From: JABCPH02 sp963524305
Lineage (GTDB): Bacteria; Fusobacteriota; Fusobacteriia; Fusobacteriales; Leptotrichiaceae
DNA: 29,574 bases
Direction of reading: 5' to 3'
Assembly: GCA_963524305.1 (NCBI GenBank)
Contig: CAURGH010000023.1
Span: 1-29,574 of the forward strand
Part shown: positions 16,473 through 24,405 of the stretch, in pieces
Layout of the letters: the number at the start of each line of letters is the position of its first letter
Numbering within the stretch: the first letter of the stretch is position 1
Position numbers and translations under genes: made by a program
Notes under the pieces: model-generated
Told to the model about the DNA's origin: nothing
The model's database searches: none
The model's input: only the letters and a program-made list of their open reading frames with translations

Positions 16473-16698
16473 CTTCCAAGCCCATTTTTTTTACTAAATC
16501 GTCAAATGAAATTGCTTTTTCCTTGTTTGCCTTATATTCTTCATAAGCCTCAACAGCCAATTTGTAGTCCTCTTCATCTTCGATTTTTTCAAGAATTAAA
16601 TCTAACATTACTTGGTTTAAATTGATATTGTTTTCCTTAACATAGTTATTTATTTTATTTTCTATGTCAGGATTAGCATTTATAGAAACGGTTATCAT
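16462..16698 (-). CDS. RelB-like ribbon-helix-helix antitoxin
   Basis: 78 residues from the ATG at 16698, preceded by AAAGGGTG; longer in-frame extensions upstream lack a ribosome site. The N-terminal MITVSINANPDIENKINNYV is a ribbon-helix-helix DNA-binding strand and helix. The acidic C-terminal part (EDEEDYKLAVEAYEEYKANK, then ISFDDLVKKMGL) is the toxin-wrapping tail seen in RelB/DUF6290 antitoxins. Antitoxins of this type neutralise a RelE mRNA interferase and repress their own operon. Here the toxin gene that overlaps its end is cut to 28 codons, leaving an orphan antitoxin. It may still bind DNA or neutralise a related toxin elsewhere. Confidence 0.8.
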   Translation of the reverse strand: MITVSINANPDIENKINNYVKENNINLNQVMLDLILEKIEDEEDYKLAVEAYEEYKANKEKAISFDDLVKKMGLEDEI

Positions 16699-16782
16699 TG
16701 ATTTCACACCCTTTCTTGTTGTTTTAGTTAATAAAATTTTAACATAAAAGATAATAAAAAGCAATTAAAATATTTCATTAAA

Positions 16783-17280
16783 CTATTTTATTTTAATCCC
16801 TTCCAATTCCAGTAAAAATCGTTTAATATGAAGTCCGCCACCGTATCCAACTAACTTCCCATTTGCACCAATCACACGATGACACGGAATAAAAATTGCA
16901 ATTTTATTTCGATTATTTGCCATTCCAACTGCACGAACAGCTTTTGGATTGTCAATTGCGATTGCGATATCTTTATAAGAACGAGTTTCGCCATAAGGAA
17001 TTTTTTCAAGAGCATTCCAAACAGAAATTTGAAATGGTGTTCCTTCTTTCAAAAGTGGCAAATCAAAATTTTTTCGTTTTTTTTCAAAATATTCAAAAAG
17101 TTGTTTTTTCGCTTGTTTAATCAGTTCAGTTTCACAAATTTGAAAATCATTTTCTTTTTTTAAATTTTCAAAATCAGATTCCCAAGTCAAATCTGTAATG
17201 TGAGAGTCATCTTCTGTTGTAGCAATCCCAATTTTTCCAATTGGAGTGTTTGTTTCATAAAAATAGATGTTCTTTTTCAT
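16783..17280 (-). CDS. ogt: Methylated-DNA--protein-cysteine S-methyltransferase
   Basis: 165 residues. Suicide repair enzyme that moves the alkyl group from O6-methylguanine to its own cysteine. The active site is IPCHRVIG with Cys133. The helix-turn-helix part is TPFQISVWNALEKIPYGETR and SYKDIA, followed by AVGMANNRN with the conserved arginine finger (RAVG) and asparagine, and GYGGGLHIKRFLLELEG closes the fold. The N-terminal 75 residues form the variable RNase H-like domain and there is no Ada regulatory domain, so this is the Ogt/MGMT type. The start follows AAGGAG. It lies upstream of the antitoxin on the same strand, 84 bp apart, and they need not be co-regulated. Confidence 0.95.
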   Translation of the reverse strand: MKKNIYFYETNTPIGKIGIATTEDDSHITDLTWESDFENLKKENDFQICETELIKQAKKQLFEYFEKKRKNFDLPLLKEGTPFQISVWNALEKIPYGETRSYKDIAIAIDNPKAVRAVGMANNRNKIAIFIPCHRVIGANGKLVGYGGGLHIKRFLLELEGIKIK

Positions 17281-17457
17281 TGTTTTTACTCCTTAATTTT
17301 TATTTATAGTAAAATTACTTTAAAACTAAACTCAAAAGTTATGGCTACTTACTCAAAATCCAAATTTATACAATTTTAGTAGTTTGGTTTTAAATAGGTT
17401 CAAATATACAATTAATTAAAAAAAATTAACTTCAAATTACAAAAAATTTTTCATAAA

Positions 17458-19161
17458 TTATTCTCTCTCAAATTTTACTTCAAACTCTTTTCCAAAAAAC
17501 GCAATTCCAATTTTTAAAATATTGTCAATTCCAGCATTTTTCAAAATCGAAGTATACTCTTTTTCTTCAATTTGATTTAGTGCAACCTCACATTCACTTA
17601 ACAATTTTTCGTGAATCTTTTCTGAATTTAATTTCAAATTATCTATATTTATTGCTTTTAATTCAATGATAATTCCTTCTTTTCTTTCAAAAATATTTTT
17701 AGGTTTCAAAAGTAAATCATATCGACCTTTTCCTGAAAAATTATTTGATGAAATTTCATACTCGTTTTTTAATTTTAAAATTAATCCGAGTATTAATCCA
17801 TGATAAAATTGCTCTTTATAGATTCCAGATACATCAAAAATACTTGTATTTTCTAACAAAATTTTATTCAATTCAATTTTAAAATTTTCGATATTTCCAT
17901 TTTTTAATGCATTGGTTAATTTTGAAAAATTATTAGAATTTCCAAAATATACTTCAATAAACATATTTGAGAACATTTTTAAAATTTCTTCATTTGGAAT
18001 TTTTAAATATGTTTCTTCGTTATTTTGATTATATTTTCTAGTTAGTGTTAAGTAGCCGCTATGAAAAAATAGATTCCAAATGTTTTTCTCAAAATTTGCC
18101 TCTAAATTTCCAAAAGTCATACTGTCATTAATTATTTCAAAAATTTCTTCATTATTTAAAAGTTTTGAAAAATCATTGAAAATTTCTTTTTTCATTTTTT
18201 GTAAATATAGTTTTATAATTCCATTTCCACTTGTATTTACCCAATAAGGCTTCAATTTTTCATTTTTTAAAAAATTAATAATCGACCAAGGATTATAAAC
18301 TTTTTTTTCGCCAAATAAATACCCATTGTACCACTTTTGTACATCATTTAATTCATATTTTAAGTCAAAATCTTCAAGAGATTTTTCAACTTCATTTTCC
18401 ATAATTCCAAAGTATTCTGTAAATTCATCATCTAAAATTGTGTGAACTTCTAAATTATTCAATCCCGAAAAGACATTTTCCTTTGCAACTCGTAATATTC
18501 CAGTTAAAATTCCCATTTCCAAATAATTATTATCTTTCAAAACTTTTCCATAAAATGCTTTAAAAAACGTGATACATTTCTCATAATTCCTTTTTATGTA
18601 GGAATCAATTATCGGCTGGTCATACTCATCTATTAAGACAACTACTTTTTTTCCAGAAAGTTCGTATAAATATCTGGTCAAATTAAATAAAGAATTAATC
18701 CAGTCAGCATTATCTTTTTTTAACCAAATATCATCAAAGTCTGCCAAGTCACTTTGATTCAAATTATCTCTTATCAAATAAAATTCGTTATATAGTAATT
18801 TTATCTCATTTTTAATCGTGTTAAATCCGCTTTCCCAGTTTTCTGCATCATAATTTTTGAAAGAAATAGAGATGACAAAGAAATTTCCTTGCTTTTCAAA
18901 ATATTCATTTTTAGAAATTTCTAAATTTTCAAATAATTTTCTGTTTTCGTCTTTATTTTTAATGTCAAAAAAGTACTTTAACATCGAAATATTTAAGGTT
19001 TTTCCAAATCTTCTCGGACGAGTAAATAATTTAACTTTAGAGCCGTCTTCTAAAATATTTGCTATAAATTTTGTTTTATCAAAATAGTAGTAATTATTTT
19101 CGATAATCTCTTTAAAATCAGATATTCCGATAGGTAATTTCTTTTTTCTACGACTTTTCAT
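17458..19161 (-). CDS. AAA-ATPase-like protein with C-terminal PD-(D/E)XK nuclease domain
   Basis: 567 residues, the usual length of the family (AAA-ATPase_like plus PDDEXK_9, formerly DUF1703). The N-terminal part opens with LPIGISDFKEIIENNYYYFDKT, then the Walker A variant RPRRFGKT (48-55) and Walker B VVLIDEYDQP (174-183). The C-terminal nuclease core is GRYDLLL (Asp482) and IIIELKA (Glu500-x-Lys502), followed by a VALNQIEEKEY helix. These proteins are abundant in Fusobacteria and Bacteroidetes and often occur in many copies; the biological role is unsettled, with mobile-element or defence functions suggested. The start follows AGGAGGG. The gene is divergent from rarA. Confidence 0.9.
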   Translation of the reverse strand: MKSRRKKKLPIGISDFKEIIENNYYYFDKTKFIANILEDGSKVKLFTRPRRFGKTLNISMLKYFFDIKNKDENRKLFENLEISKNEYFEKQGNFFVISISFKNYDAENWESGFNTIKNEIKLLYNEFYLIRDNLNQSDLADFDDIWLKKDNADWINSLFNLTRYLYELSGKKVVVLIDEYDQPIIDSYIKRNYEKCITFFKAFYGKVLKDNNYLEMGILTGILRVAKENVFSGLNNLEVHTILDDEFTEYFGIMENEVEKSLEDFDLKYELNDVQKWYNGYLFGEKKVYNPWSIINFLKNEKLKPYWVNTSGNGIIKLYLQKMKKEIFNDFSKLLNNEEIFEIINDSMTFGNLEANFEKNIWNLFFHSGYLTLTRKYNQNNEETYLKIPNEEILKMFSNMFIEVYFGNSNNFSKLTNALKNGNIENFKIELNKILLENTSIFDVSGIYKEQFYHGLILGLILKLKNEYEISSNNFSGKGRYDLLLKPKNIFERKEGIIIELKAINIDNLKLNSEKIHEKLLSECEVALNQIEEKEYTSILKNAGIDNILKIGIAFFGKEFEVKFERE

Positions 19162-19205
19162 CTTTAGTACTCCCTCCTTTTTAATTTTTATTTATTAATA
19201 ATTTA

Positions 19206-19234
19206 TTGTTTTAAGTAAGTGAATATATTATAAT
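19206..19234 (+). promoter_or_regulatory. rarA promoter
   Basis: TTGTTT (19206-19211), a 17-bp spacer and TATAAT (19229-19234). It implies a leader of about 140 nt in which I see no stable structure. Confidence 0.55.
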
Positions 19235-19383
19235 ATGAATTGTAGAAAAAGTAAATTGTTTGGTTATTACAAAATAGTTTTGAGTTTATAAAATAGATTG
19301 GATATTAAAATACAATAACTTTAGAATAAAAGTGTTGTATTTATTATATTATTGTAATTTGAAAAGTAAAAGGGAGTAAAAAA

Positions 19384-20604
19384 ATGAATTTATTTGACGA
19401 AGTATATGAAAATAAGAAGCCACTTGCGTTTAGATATCGTCCGAAAAGTTTGGATGATTTTTATGGTCAGGAAAAATTAGTTGGAAAGAATGGAATTTTA
19501 AGGAAGATTATTGAGCGTGGAAATTTTATGAATGCGATTTTTTGGGGAGCACCTGGGACTGGAAAGACGACTCTTGCAGAAATTGTTGCTGAAAAAATGA
19601 ATTATCATTATGAATATTTGAATGCGATAAAGGCATCTGTGGCTGATATAAAGGACATTTCTGATAAGGCGCACAACAGATTTCATACGAATGGGCAGCA
19701 GACACTTTTGTTTTTGGATGAAATTCATAGATTTAATAAGTTGCAGCAGGATTCCCTTTTGCAGGATTTGGAAAATGGGAATATTATTTTAATTGGTGCT
19801 ACGACTGAAAATCCTTATTATAATTTGAATAATGCGTTGTTATCACGATGTATGGCATTTGAATTTAAAAAATTGAGTGAAAAAGATTTGCTTAAAATTT
19901 TGAAAAATATTAATGAGAAAGAGAAAATTGGAATTTCAAATGAGATTTTAGAATATATTTCGGAAATTATTGAAGGGGATGCAAGACAGGCTATAAATAT
20001 TTTGGAATTGATTGCGAATGTTGGGGTGGATTTTACGCTTGATGAAGTAAAAGAAGTGCTGAATACGAAAAAGTCTTATCACAAGATGGAAGATAAGTAT
20101 AATACAGTTTCTGCGATGATAAAAAGTATTCGTGGGAGTGACCCTGATGCGGCAGTTTATTGGATGGCAAAAATGCTTTCTGGTGGTGAAGATATTTTGT
20201 ATATTGCTAGAAGACTTGTAATTTTGGCTTCTGAAGATATTGGACTTGCAAATCCGCAGGCGTTACCAATTGCGGTGTCTGGACTTAATGCGGTGAAAGA
20301 GATTGGAATGCCAGAAGCGAGAATAATTCTCTCGGAAGTTGCAATTTATTTGGCAATTTCTCCAAAGAGCAATTCGGCTTACAATGCGATAAATTCAGCA
20401 CTTAGTCACATTGAGAATGAAAAAATTCAAGATGTGCCAATTCATCTTACAAAAGTTGGGGAAAAAGATTATAAATATCCTCATAACTATGAAAATCACT
20501 ATGTTGATCAGGTTTACATGAATGAAAAAATTAAGTTTTATGAGTTTGGAGAGAATAAGTTTGAGAGAGCTGCAAAAGAATGGTTTAAAAAAATAAAAAA
20601 GTAA
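19384..20604 (+). CDS. rarA: Replication-associated recombination protein A (MgsA/RarA)
   Basis: 406 residues. Clamp-loader-like AAA+ ATPase acting at stalled replication forks. It opens with PLAFRYRPKSLDDFYGQEKLVG, typical of RarA/WRNIP1. Walker A is GAPGTGKTT (55-63), Walker B LLFLDEIHRF (108-117), sensor 1 GATTEN (138-143) and sensor 2 GDARQ (198-202, Arg201). The C-terminal tetramerisation part is present: SIRGSDPDAAVYWMAKMLSG, then YIARRLVILASEDIGLANP, and ending with VPIHLTK and YKYPHNYENHYVDQ, all strongly conserved. Complete and unremarkable. The start follows AAAGGGAG. No clear terminator was found after it. Confidence 0.95.
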   Translation: MNLFDEVYENKKPLAFRYRPKSLDDFYGQEKLVGKNGILRKIIERGNFMNAIFWGAPGTGKTTLAEIVAEKMNYHYEYLNAIKASVADIKDISDKAHNRFHTNGQQTLLFLDEIHRFNKLQQDSLLQDLENGNIILIGATTENPYYNLNNALLSRCMAFEFKKLSEKDLLKILKNINEKEKIGISNEILEYISEIIEGDARQAINILELIANVGVDFTLDEVKEVLNTKKSYHKMEDKYNTVSAMIKSIRGSDPDAAVYWMAKMLSGGEDILYIARRLVILASEDIGLANPQALPIAVSGLNAVKEIGMPEARIILSEVAIYLAISPKSNSAYNAINSALSHIENEKIQDVPIHLTKVGEKDYKYPHNYENHYVDQVYMNEKIKFYEFGENKFERAAKEWFKKIKK

Positions 20605-20756
20605 AAAATATTTAGCGAGAACTAAAACATTTTAAAATTGATTTTAAAATACTTAAAAATCAAAAATAATTCAAATTTAAAAATGAAAATAATAAGAATA
20701 AGTATTTAATTTATATGAAAAAAAAATATTATTTTCAATTAAATAAAAAGTATTTT

Positions 20757-20768
20757 GGAGTATACTCC
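20757..20768. promoter_or_regulatory. Perfect GC-containing palindrome upstream of the lysozyme inhibitor
   Basis: GGAGTATACTCC is a 12-nt perfect palindrome 38 bp before the likely start. Its six G/C bases stand out in very AT-rich flanks. It could be an operator; no regulator is known here. Confidence 0.4.
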
Positions 20769-20805
20769 TTATTGATAAAAATTATGAAGAAAAGAGATGG
20801 TAATG

Positions 20806-21153
20806 ATGAAATTATTAAAAAAATCTATGCTAGTATTGTCTGTAATGACTTTAATTGGAGGAATGAGCTTTGCTGCAACAGCAAAAAGAAGAACAGCTAA
20901 AAAACCTGTTGCAAAAAAAGTAGTTTCAGAATCTTATACTTGTGGTACTGAAAGAATAAGAGTTTCTTATCCAACAACAAAAACTGCAAAATTAGTAACT
21001 AAATCTGGAAAAGTTTACAATTTAAATGTAGCAGTTTCTGGTAGTGGAGCAAGATATGTATCTAAAGGTGGAGACATTGAATTCTTTAAAGGTGGAAAAG
21101 ACGCTATCTATAGAGGACCAAACAATGTTGAAAAATCTTGTACAAGAAGATAG
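20806..21153 (+). CDS. Periplasmic C-type lysozyme inhibitor (PliC/MliC-like)
   Basis: 115 residues from the ATG at 20806 (an in-frame ATG at 20797 sits within the Shine-Dalgarno region). The signal peptide ends at SFA (21-23) and has no lipobox cysteine, so the protein is soluble and periplasmic, unlike lipidated MliC. A short Lys/Arg/Ala-rich linker follows. The domain runs YTCGTERIRVSYP (44-56), KLVTKSGKVYNLNVAVS, then SGSGARY (78-84) and IEFFKGGKDAIYRG (91-104), and ends KSC (Cys112). This is the MliC pattern with its first motif SxSGARY, second motif with a conserved Lys near FFKGG, and the disulfide pair Cys46-Cys112. The family blocks host c-type lysozyme by inserting into the active site, which suits an oral bacterium. 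Confidence 0.8.
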   Translation: MKLLKKSMLVLSVMTLIGGMSFAATAKRRTAKKPVAKKVVSESYTCGTERIRVSYPTTKTAKLVTKSGKVYNLNVAVSGSGARYVSKGGDIEFFKGGKDAIYRGPNNVEKSCTRR

Positions 21154-21188
21154 TTGCTTTGAAAGTTAAGGCAGGATAACTATATAAT

Positions 21189-21248
21189 AAAAAAACATAA
21201 TTTACAGATTGAACAAAAATTGTTACGATTTGAAATTATGTTTTTTTT
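21189..21248 (+). terminator. Terminator after the lysozyme inhibitor
   Basis: An A-rich arm ending ACATAATTT (to 21203) pairs with AAATTATGT starting at 21233, followed by eight Ts (21241-21248). The A-tract on the 5' side makes it potentially bidirectional. Confidence 0.7.
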
Positions 21249-21279
21249 ATTTTAATTTTCAAAATTTTAAAATAATTAA

Positions 21280-21308
21280 TTGAAAAAAAGAAAAAAAAGT
21301 GTTAAAAT
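21280..21308 (+). promoter_or_regulatory. Promoter of the riboswitch-nik operon
   Basis: TTGAAA (21280-21285), a 17-bp spacer and TAAAAT (21303-21308). Transcription would start about 40 nt before the riboswitch P1 stem. Confidence 0.55.
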
Positions 21309-21355
21309 TTATATGAGAAAAGATTATTATTTTGACAATAAAACATAAAATTAAT

Positions 21356-21500
21356 TTGTTATGACGGATTTATAATCGAAAGATAGGAAAGCAAGTGAGA
21401 ATCTTGCACTGTCCCGCAACCGTGAAAAGATATGAATATTAAAGTTCTATAAAGAAAGGAGAATAGATAAATCTTTAAGTCGGATAGCTATCCATAACAA
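21356..21500 (+). ncRNA. Cobalamin (B12) riboswitch
   Basis: The conserved aptamer core is readable: GGAAAGCAAGTGAGAATC, then TTGCACTGTCCCGCAACCGTGA (about 21386-21425), matching the family pattern GGxGAAAxxC...CTGxCCCCGCAACTGTxA. The B12 box AGTCGGATAGCTATCC is at 21478-21493. A P1 stem closes it: TTGTTATG (21356-21363) pairs with CATAACAA (21493-21500). Adenosyl- or methylcobalamin binding normally turns the downstream genes off. The expression platform is the terminator at 21617-21642. It controls the nik-type transporter operon. Confidence 0.93.
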
Positions 21501-21616
21501 TTATTCATAAATTAACTACGGAAGATGGTTAGATGAATTATAGTTTTTGATGGATTCAAGGGTTTATTTTTGCTTTTGGTTCTAGTTTTAAATTAAAAGA
21601 ATTATACTATCGTTTG

Positions 21617-21642
21617 ACCGTTTTTAAAGAAACGGTTTTTTT
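21617..21642 (+). terminator. Riboswitch expression-platform terminator
   Basis: ACCGTTT (21617-21623) pairs with AAACGGT (21630-21636), followed by Ts to 21642. It lies between aptamer and nikA, so the riboswitch probably works by transcription termination. Confidence 0.85.
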
Positions 21643-21698
21643 GTGAAAGAATTTTAAATTTTTGTAAAATAATAAAATTTAATTTGAGGAGATGGAAG

Positions 21699-23321
21699 AT
21701 GAAAAGCTTATTTAAAGTAATTTTTGTTTTATTTGTGATGGGAACTCTTTTTGCTTGTCAGTCGAAAAAGGAAGGAGCAGCAAAAGGAAAAACAGAAAAA
21801 TCAGGGAAAATAACGTTAGCGTTTAATCAAGATCCTGTGGGGAATTTGAATCCGCATGAATATTTGCCGAGCCAGTTTATTACGCAGGATATGGTTTATG
21901 ATGGACTTGTATCTTATGGTGAAAATGGTGAAATTAAACCGATGTTGGCAGAATCTTGGAAAATTTCTAAAGATGGAAAAACTTATACTTTTAATCTTAG
22001 AAAAAATGTAAAATTTTCAGATGGTTCGCCTTTTAATGCTAAAAATGTTGTCAAGAACTTTGATACAATTTTCTCTAAAAAAAATAAGCCAAATCATTCA
22101 TGGTTTGCATTTACTAATCATTTGAAATCATACAGAGCCATTGATGACAATACATTTGAAATAGTATTGGATACACCGTATACAGCGACACTATACGATT
22201 TAGCAATGATAAGACCGATAAGATTTTTAGGGGATGCAGGATTTCCTGCCGATGGAGATACTTCAAAAAGTATAAAAAAACCAATAGGAACTGGAGCATG
22301 GGTTTTAAAGGAACATAAAAATAATGAATATGCAGTTTTTGTAAGAAATGAATATTATTGGGGTAAAAAGCCTGCCGCTTCAGAAGTTGTAATAAAGGAT
22401 ATTCCTGATAGTGAAACTCTTGCACTTCAATTTGAATCAGGAGATATTGATTTGATTTATGGAAATGGATTAATTAGTTTGGATAGATTCCAAGCATATA
22501 GACAAGATAAAAAATATACGACAGCAACTTCTGACCCAATGTCTACTAGACTGCTTCTTTTAAATACTACAAGTCCAATTTTGAAAGATGTGAAGGTAAG
22601 ACAGGCATTGAGTTATGCGGTTGACAAGCAAAGCATATCTAAGAATATATTTGGTGGAGTTGAAAAACCTGCAGATACAATTTTTGCAAAGAATGTGCCA
22701 AATACAAATGTTGAATTGAAAAAATATAATTTTGATGTTGCAAAAGCTGAAAAAATGCTTGATGAGGCTGGTTGGAAAAAAGGTGCTGATGGTATAAGAG
22801 AAAAAGATGGCAAAAAGATGGTTCTTCTATTCCCATATATAAGTTCAAATGTTGCAGATAAAAATGTAGGGGAGTATATTCAAGGAGAGTGGAAAAAAAT
22901 TGGTATCCAAGTTAATTTGAAAGCTATGGAAGAAAAAGCATACTGGGAAAATGCACTTACTAGAAATTATGACCTTATGCCTGATTTTTCGTGGGGAGCA
23001 CCATGGGATCCGCATGCTTATTTGACTTCAATGGCTGATTCTTCAACAAAAGGAACTAATCCAGCTTATCCTGCACAATTAGGATTGCCAATGAAAGCTG
23101 AATTGGACAAAACTATTAAAGAATTGTTAGTTGAACCAGATAAGAATAAATTGAAAGAAATGTATAAATATGTACTGACTACTTTGAATGATCAAGCTGT
23201 GTATATTCCACTTACATATCAAGCTGTACTAAGTGTTTACAGAACAGGTGAATTGGAAGGCGTTAAATTTATGCCAGAAGAAAATAGAATACCAGTGTGG
23301 ACAGTTGCAAAAGTAAAATAA
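21699..23321 (+). CDS. nikA: NikA-like metal (nickel/cobalt) substrate-binding lipoprotein
   Basis: 540 residues from the ATG at 21699, which follows GAGGAGATGG; an in-frame TTG at 21684 is too close to that site. It is a lipoprotein: MKSLFKVIFVLFVMGTLFAC has a lipobox with Cys20. Cluster C solute-binding (SBP_bac_5) fold, closest in my memory to E. coli NikA: LNPHEYLPSQ, MVYDGLVSYGENGEIKP, then IGTGAWVL, VFVRNEYYWGKKPA, FESGDIDLIYGN and WGAPWDPHAYLTSM. The tryptophan before FAFTN and the RPIRF segment of the pocket are kept. The loop that carries the metal-binding histidine of E. coli NikA (His416 of the mature protein, from memory) has no histidine here. With the B12 riboswitch upstream, cobalt is the likeliest cargo. 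Confidence 0.85.
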   Translation: MKSLFKVIFVLFVMGTLFACQSKKEGAAKGKTEKSGKITLAFNQDPVGNLNPHEYLPSQFITQDMVYDGLVSYGENGEIKPMLAESWKISKDGKTYTFNLRKNVKFSDGSPFNAKNVVKNFDTIFSKKNKPNHSWFAFTNHLKSYRAIDDNTFEIVLDTPYTATLYDLAMIRPIRFLGDAGFPADGDTSKSIKKPIGTGAWVLKEHKNNEYAVFVRNEYYWGKKPAASEVVIKDIPDSETLALQFESGDIDLIYGNGLISLDRFQAYRQDKKYTTATSDPMSTRLLLLNTTSPILKDVKVRQALSYAVDKQSISKNIFGGVEKPADTIFAKNVPNTNVELKKYNFDVAKAEKMLDEAGWKKGADGIREKDGKKMVLLFPYISSNVADKNVGEYIQGEWKKIGIQVNLKAMEEKAYWENALTRNYDLMPDFSWGAPWDPHAYLTSMADSSTKGTNPAYPAQLGLPMKAELDKTIKELLVEPDKNKLKEMYKYVLTTLNDQAVYIPLTYQAVLSVYRTGELEGVKFMPEENRIPVWTVAKVK

Positions 23322-23330
23322 AGTAAAATA

Positions 23331-23379
23331 TTAAAAATAGATTTTATTTACTAAATAAAGTCTATTTTTAAATTTTTTT
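23331..23379 (+). terminator. Intra-operon terminator between nikA and nikB
   Basis: A stem of about 17 pairs (23333-23349 with 23353-23369, core AAAAATAGA/TCTATTTTT) with a 3-nt loop is followed by seven Ts (23373-23379). Partial termination would give more binding protein than permease. Confidence 0.8.
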
Positions 23380-23401
23380 AGATTTTTTAATGTAAGAGCG
23401 A

Positions 23402-23445
23402 TAGTAATTTAAAATTACTAAAGTTCTTAATGAAAGGAGAACTTT
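23402..23445 (+). promoter_or_regulatory. Palindrome and ribosome-site hairpin before nikB
   Basis: A perfect inverted repeat, TAGTAATTT, A, AAATTACTA (23402-23420), is followed by a second one: AAAGTTCT (23420-23427) pairs with AGAACTTT (23438-23445). The second loop and 3' arm contain the nikB Shine-Dalgarno GAAAGGAGA, and the stem ends at the GTG start. Translational control is possible. Confidence 0.5.
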
Positions 23446-24402
23446 GTGATAAAAAAAGTAATGTCGTTAATTTCAATTTTTTTTGCAATATCTGTGATAA
23501 CATTCTTCCTTGTGAAACTATCACCGGGAGATCCTGCTGAAAATTATTTGAGAGCATCCCATGTGAGCATAACGGCTGAAACGTTACGAGAAACTAGAAA
23601 GAATCTTGGATTGAATAATCCGTTGCCAGTACAGTATTTTAATTGGCTAGGAAACTTGTTAAAAGGGAATTTTGGAACATCCTATACTCAAAAAACACCT
23701 GTTATAGATCTTGTGACAGAAGCTTTTGTACCAACTTTTCAGCTAGGAATATTTTCATTCATAATTTTAATTATAACAGCTCCATTTTTAGGAATTTTAA
23801 GTGCAATAAAGCAAAATACAATTTTTGACTGCGTTATTCAGATTTTGTCATATATATGTGTATCAATTCCTACATTTTGGCTAGGTTACATATTAATTAT
23901 TGTGTTTTCAGTTTCATTAGGGATACTTCCTGTTTCTGGACGAGGAGATTGGGAAAATTTAGTTTTACCTTGTGCAACGCTAGTTACACCGCTAATCGCA
24001 CAGACAACTTTTTTTATTAGAAAAAATATTTTGGAAGAAATGGAAAGCTCTCATGTAGAAAATGCCATTATCCGTGGTGTTTCAAGAAAAGATGTTATCA
24101 TTAATCATTTACTAAGAAACACTTCGATTCCAATTATTACAGTGCTAAGTTCAAATATCATGTATTTGCTAACGGGAAGTGTAATAATTGAAGAAATTTT
24201 TGCTTGGCCAGGTATTGGAAAACTGTTCGTAACAGCAGTTAGGAATGGAGATTTTCCATTAATTCAGATATTGCTTTTATTTTTTGGGATAGTATCAGTT
24301 ATTGTAAATGAATTTACTCAAGTTTTAGTAAAATTTATGGATCCAAGATTGAAAATAAAGGGGAAAACAAAGAAAAAATCAGAACATGGAGGTGCATTTT
24401 AA
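23446..24402 (+). CDS. nikB: Nickel/cobalt-type ABC transporter permease NikB
   Basis: 318 residues; inner-membrane permease of the dipeptide/nickel family (BPD_transp_1). An N-terminal anchor helix (about 5-25) ends in FLVKLSPGDPAENYL, the typical DppB/NikB start, followed by LGLNNPLPVQYFNWLGNLLKGNFG. Five further hydrophobic segments follow. The EAA-like cytoplasmic loop is ENAIIRGVSRKDVIINHLLRN, and the end has IIEEIFAWPGIGKLFVTAV and FMDPRLK. The start is GTG, set by AAAGGAGA seven bases upstream. It pairs with NikC to form the channel and is separated by 3 bp from nikC. Confidence 0.9.
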   Translation: MIKKVMSLISIFFAISVITFFLVKLSPGDPAENYLRASHVSITAETLRETRKNLGLNNPLPVQYFNWLGNLLKGNFGTSYTQKTPVIDLVTEAFVPTFQLGIFSFIILIITAPFLGILSAIKQNTIFDCVIQILSYICVSIPTFWLGYILIIVFSVSLGILPVSGRGDWENLVLPCATLVTPLIAQTTFFIRKNILEEMESSHVENAIIRGVSRKDVIINHLLRNTSIPIITVLSSNIMYLLTGSVIIEEIFAWPGIGKLFVTAVRNGDFPLIQILLLFFGIVSVIVNEFTQVLVKFMDPRLKIKGKTKKKSEHGGAF

Positions 24403-24405
24403 ATT

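Noticed and set aside
16431..16625. Plus-strand open frame opposite the antitoxin
   Set aside because: Antisense to a well-supported antitoxin gene, without a ribosome site; composition is non-protein-like.
16879..17163. Plus-strand open frames opposite ogt
   Set aside because: Shadows of ogt, which has all its conserved motifs on the other strand.
20715..20900. A 61-codon frame overlapping the start of the lysozyme inhibitor
   Set aside because: It runs in another frame through the signal-peptide region and the upstream palindrome; it has no ribosome site.
21332..21337. TTGACA as the -35 box of the riboswitch promoter
   Set aside because: No -10 hexamer lies 15-19 bp downstream, and starting there would remove part of the P1 stem; the TTGAAA/TAAAAT pair at 21280-21308 fits better.
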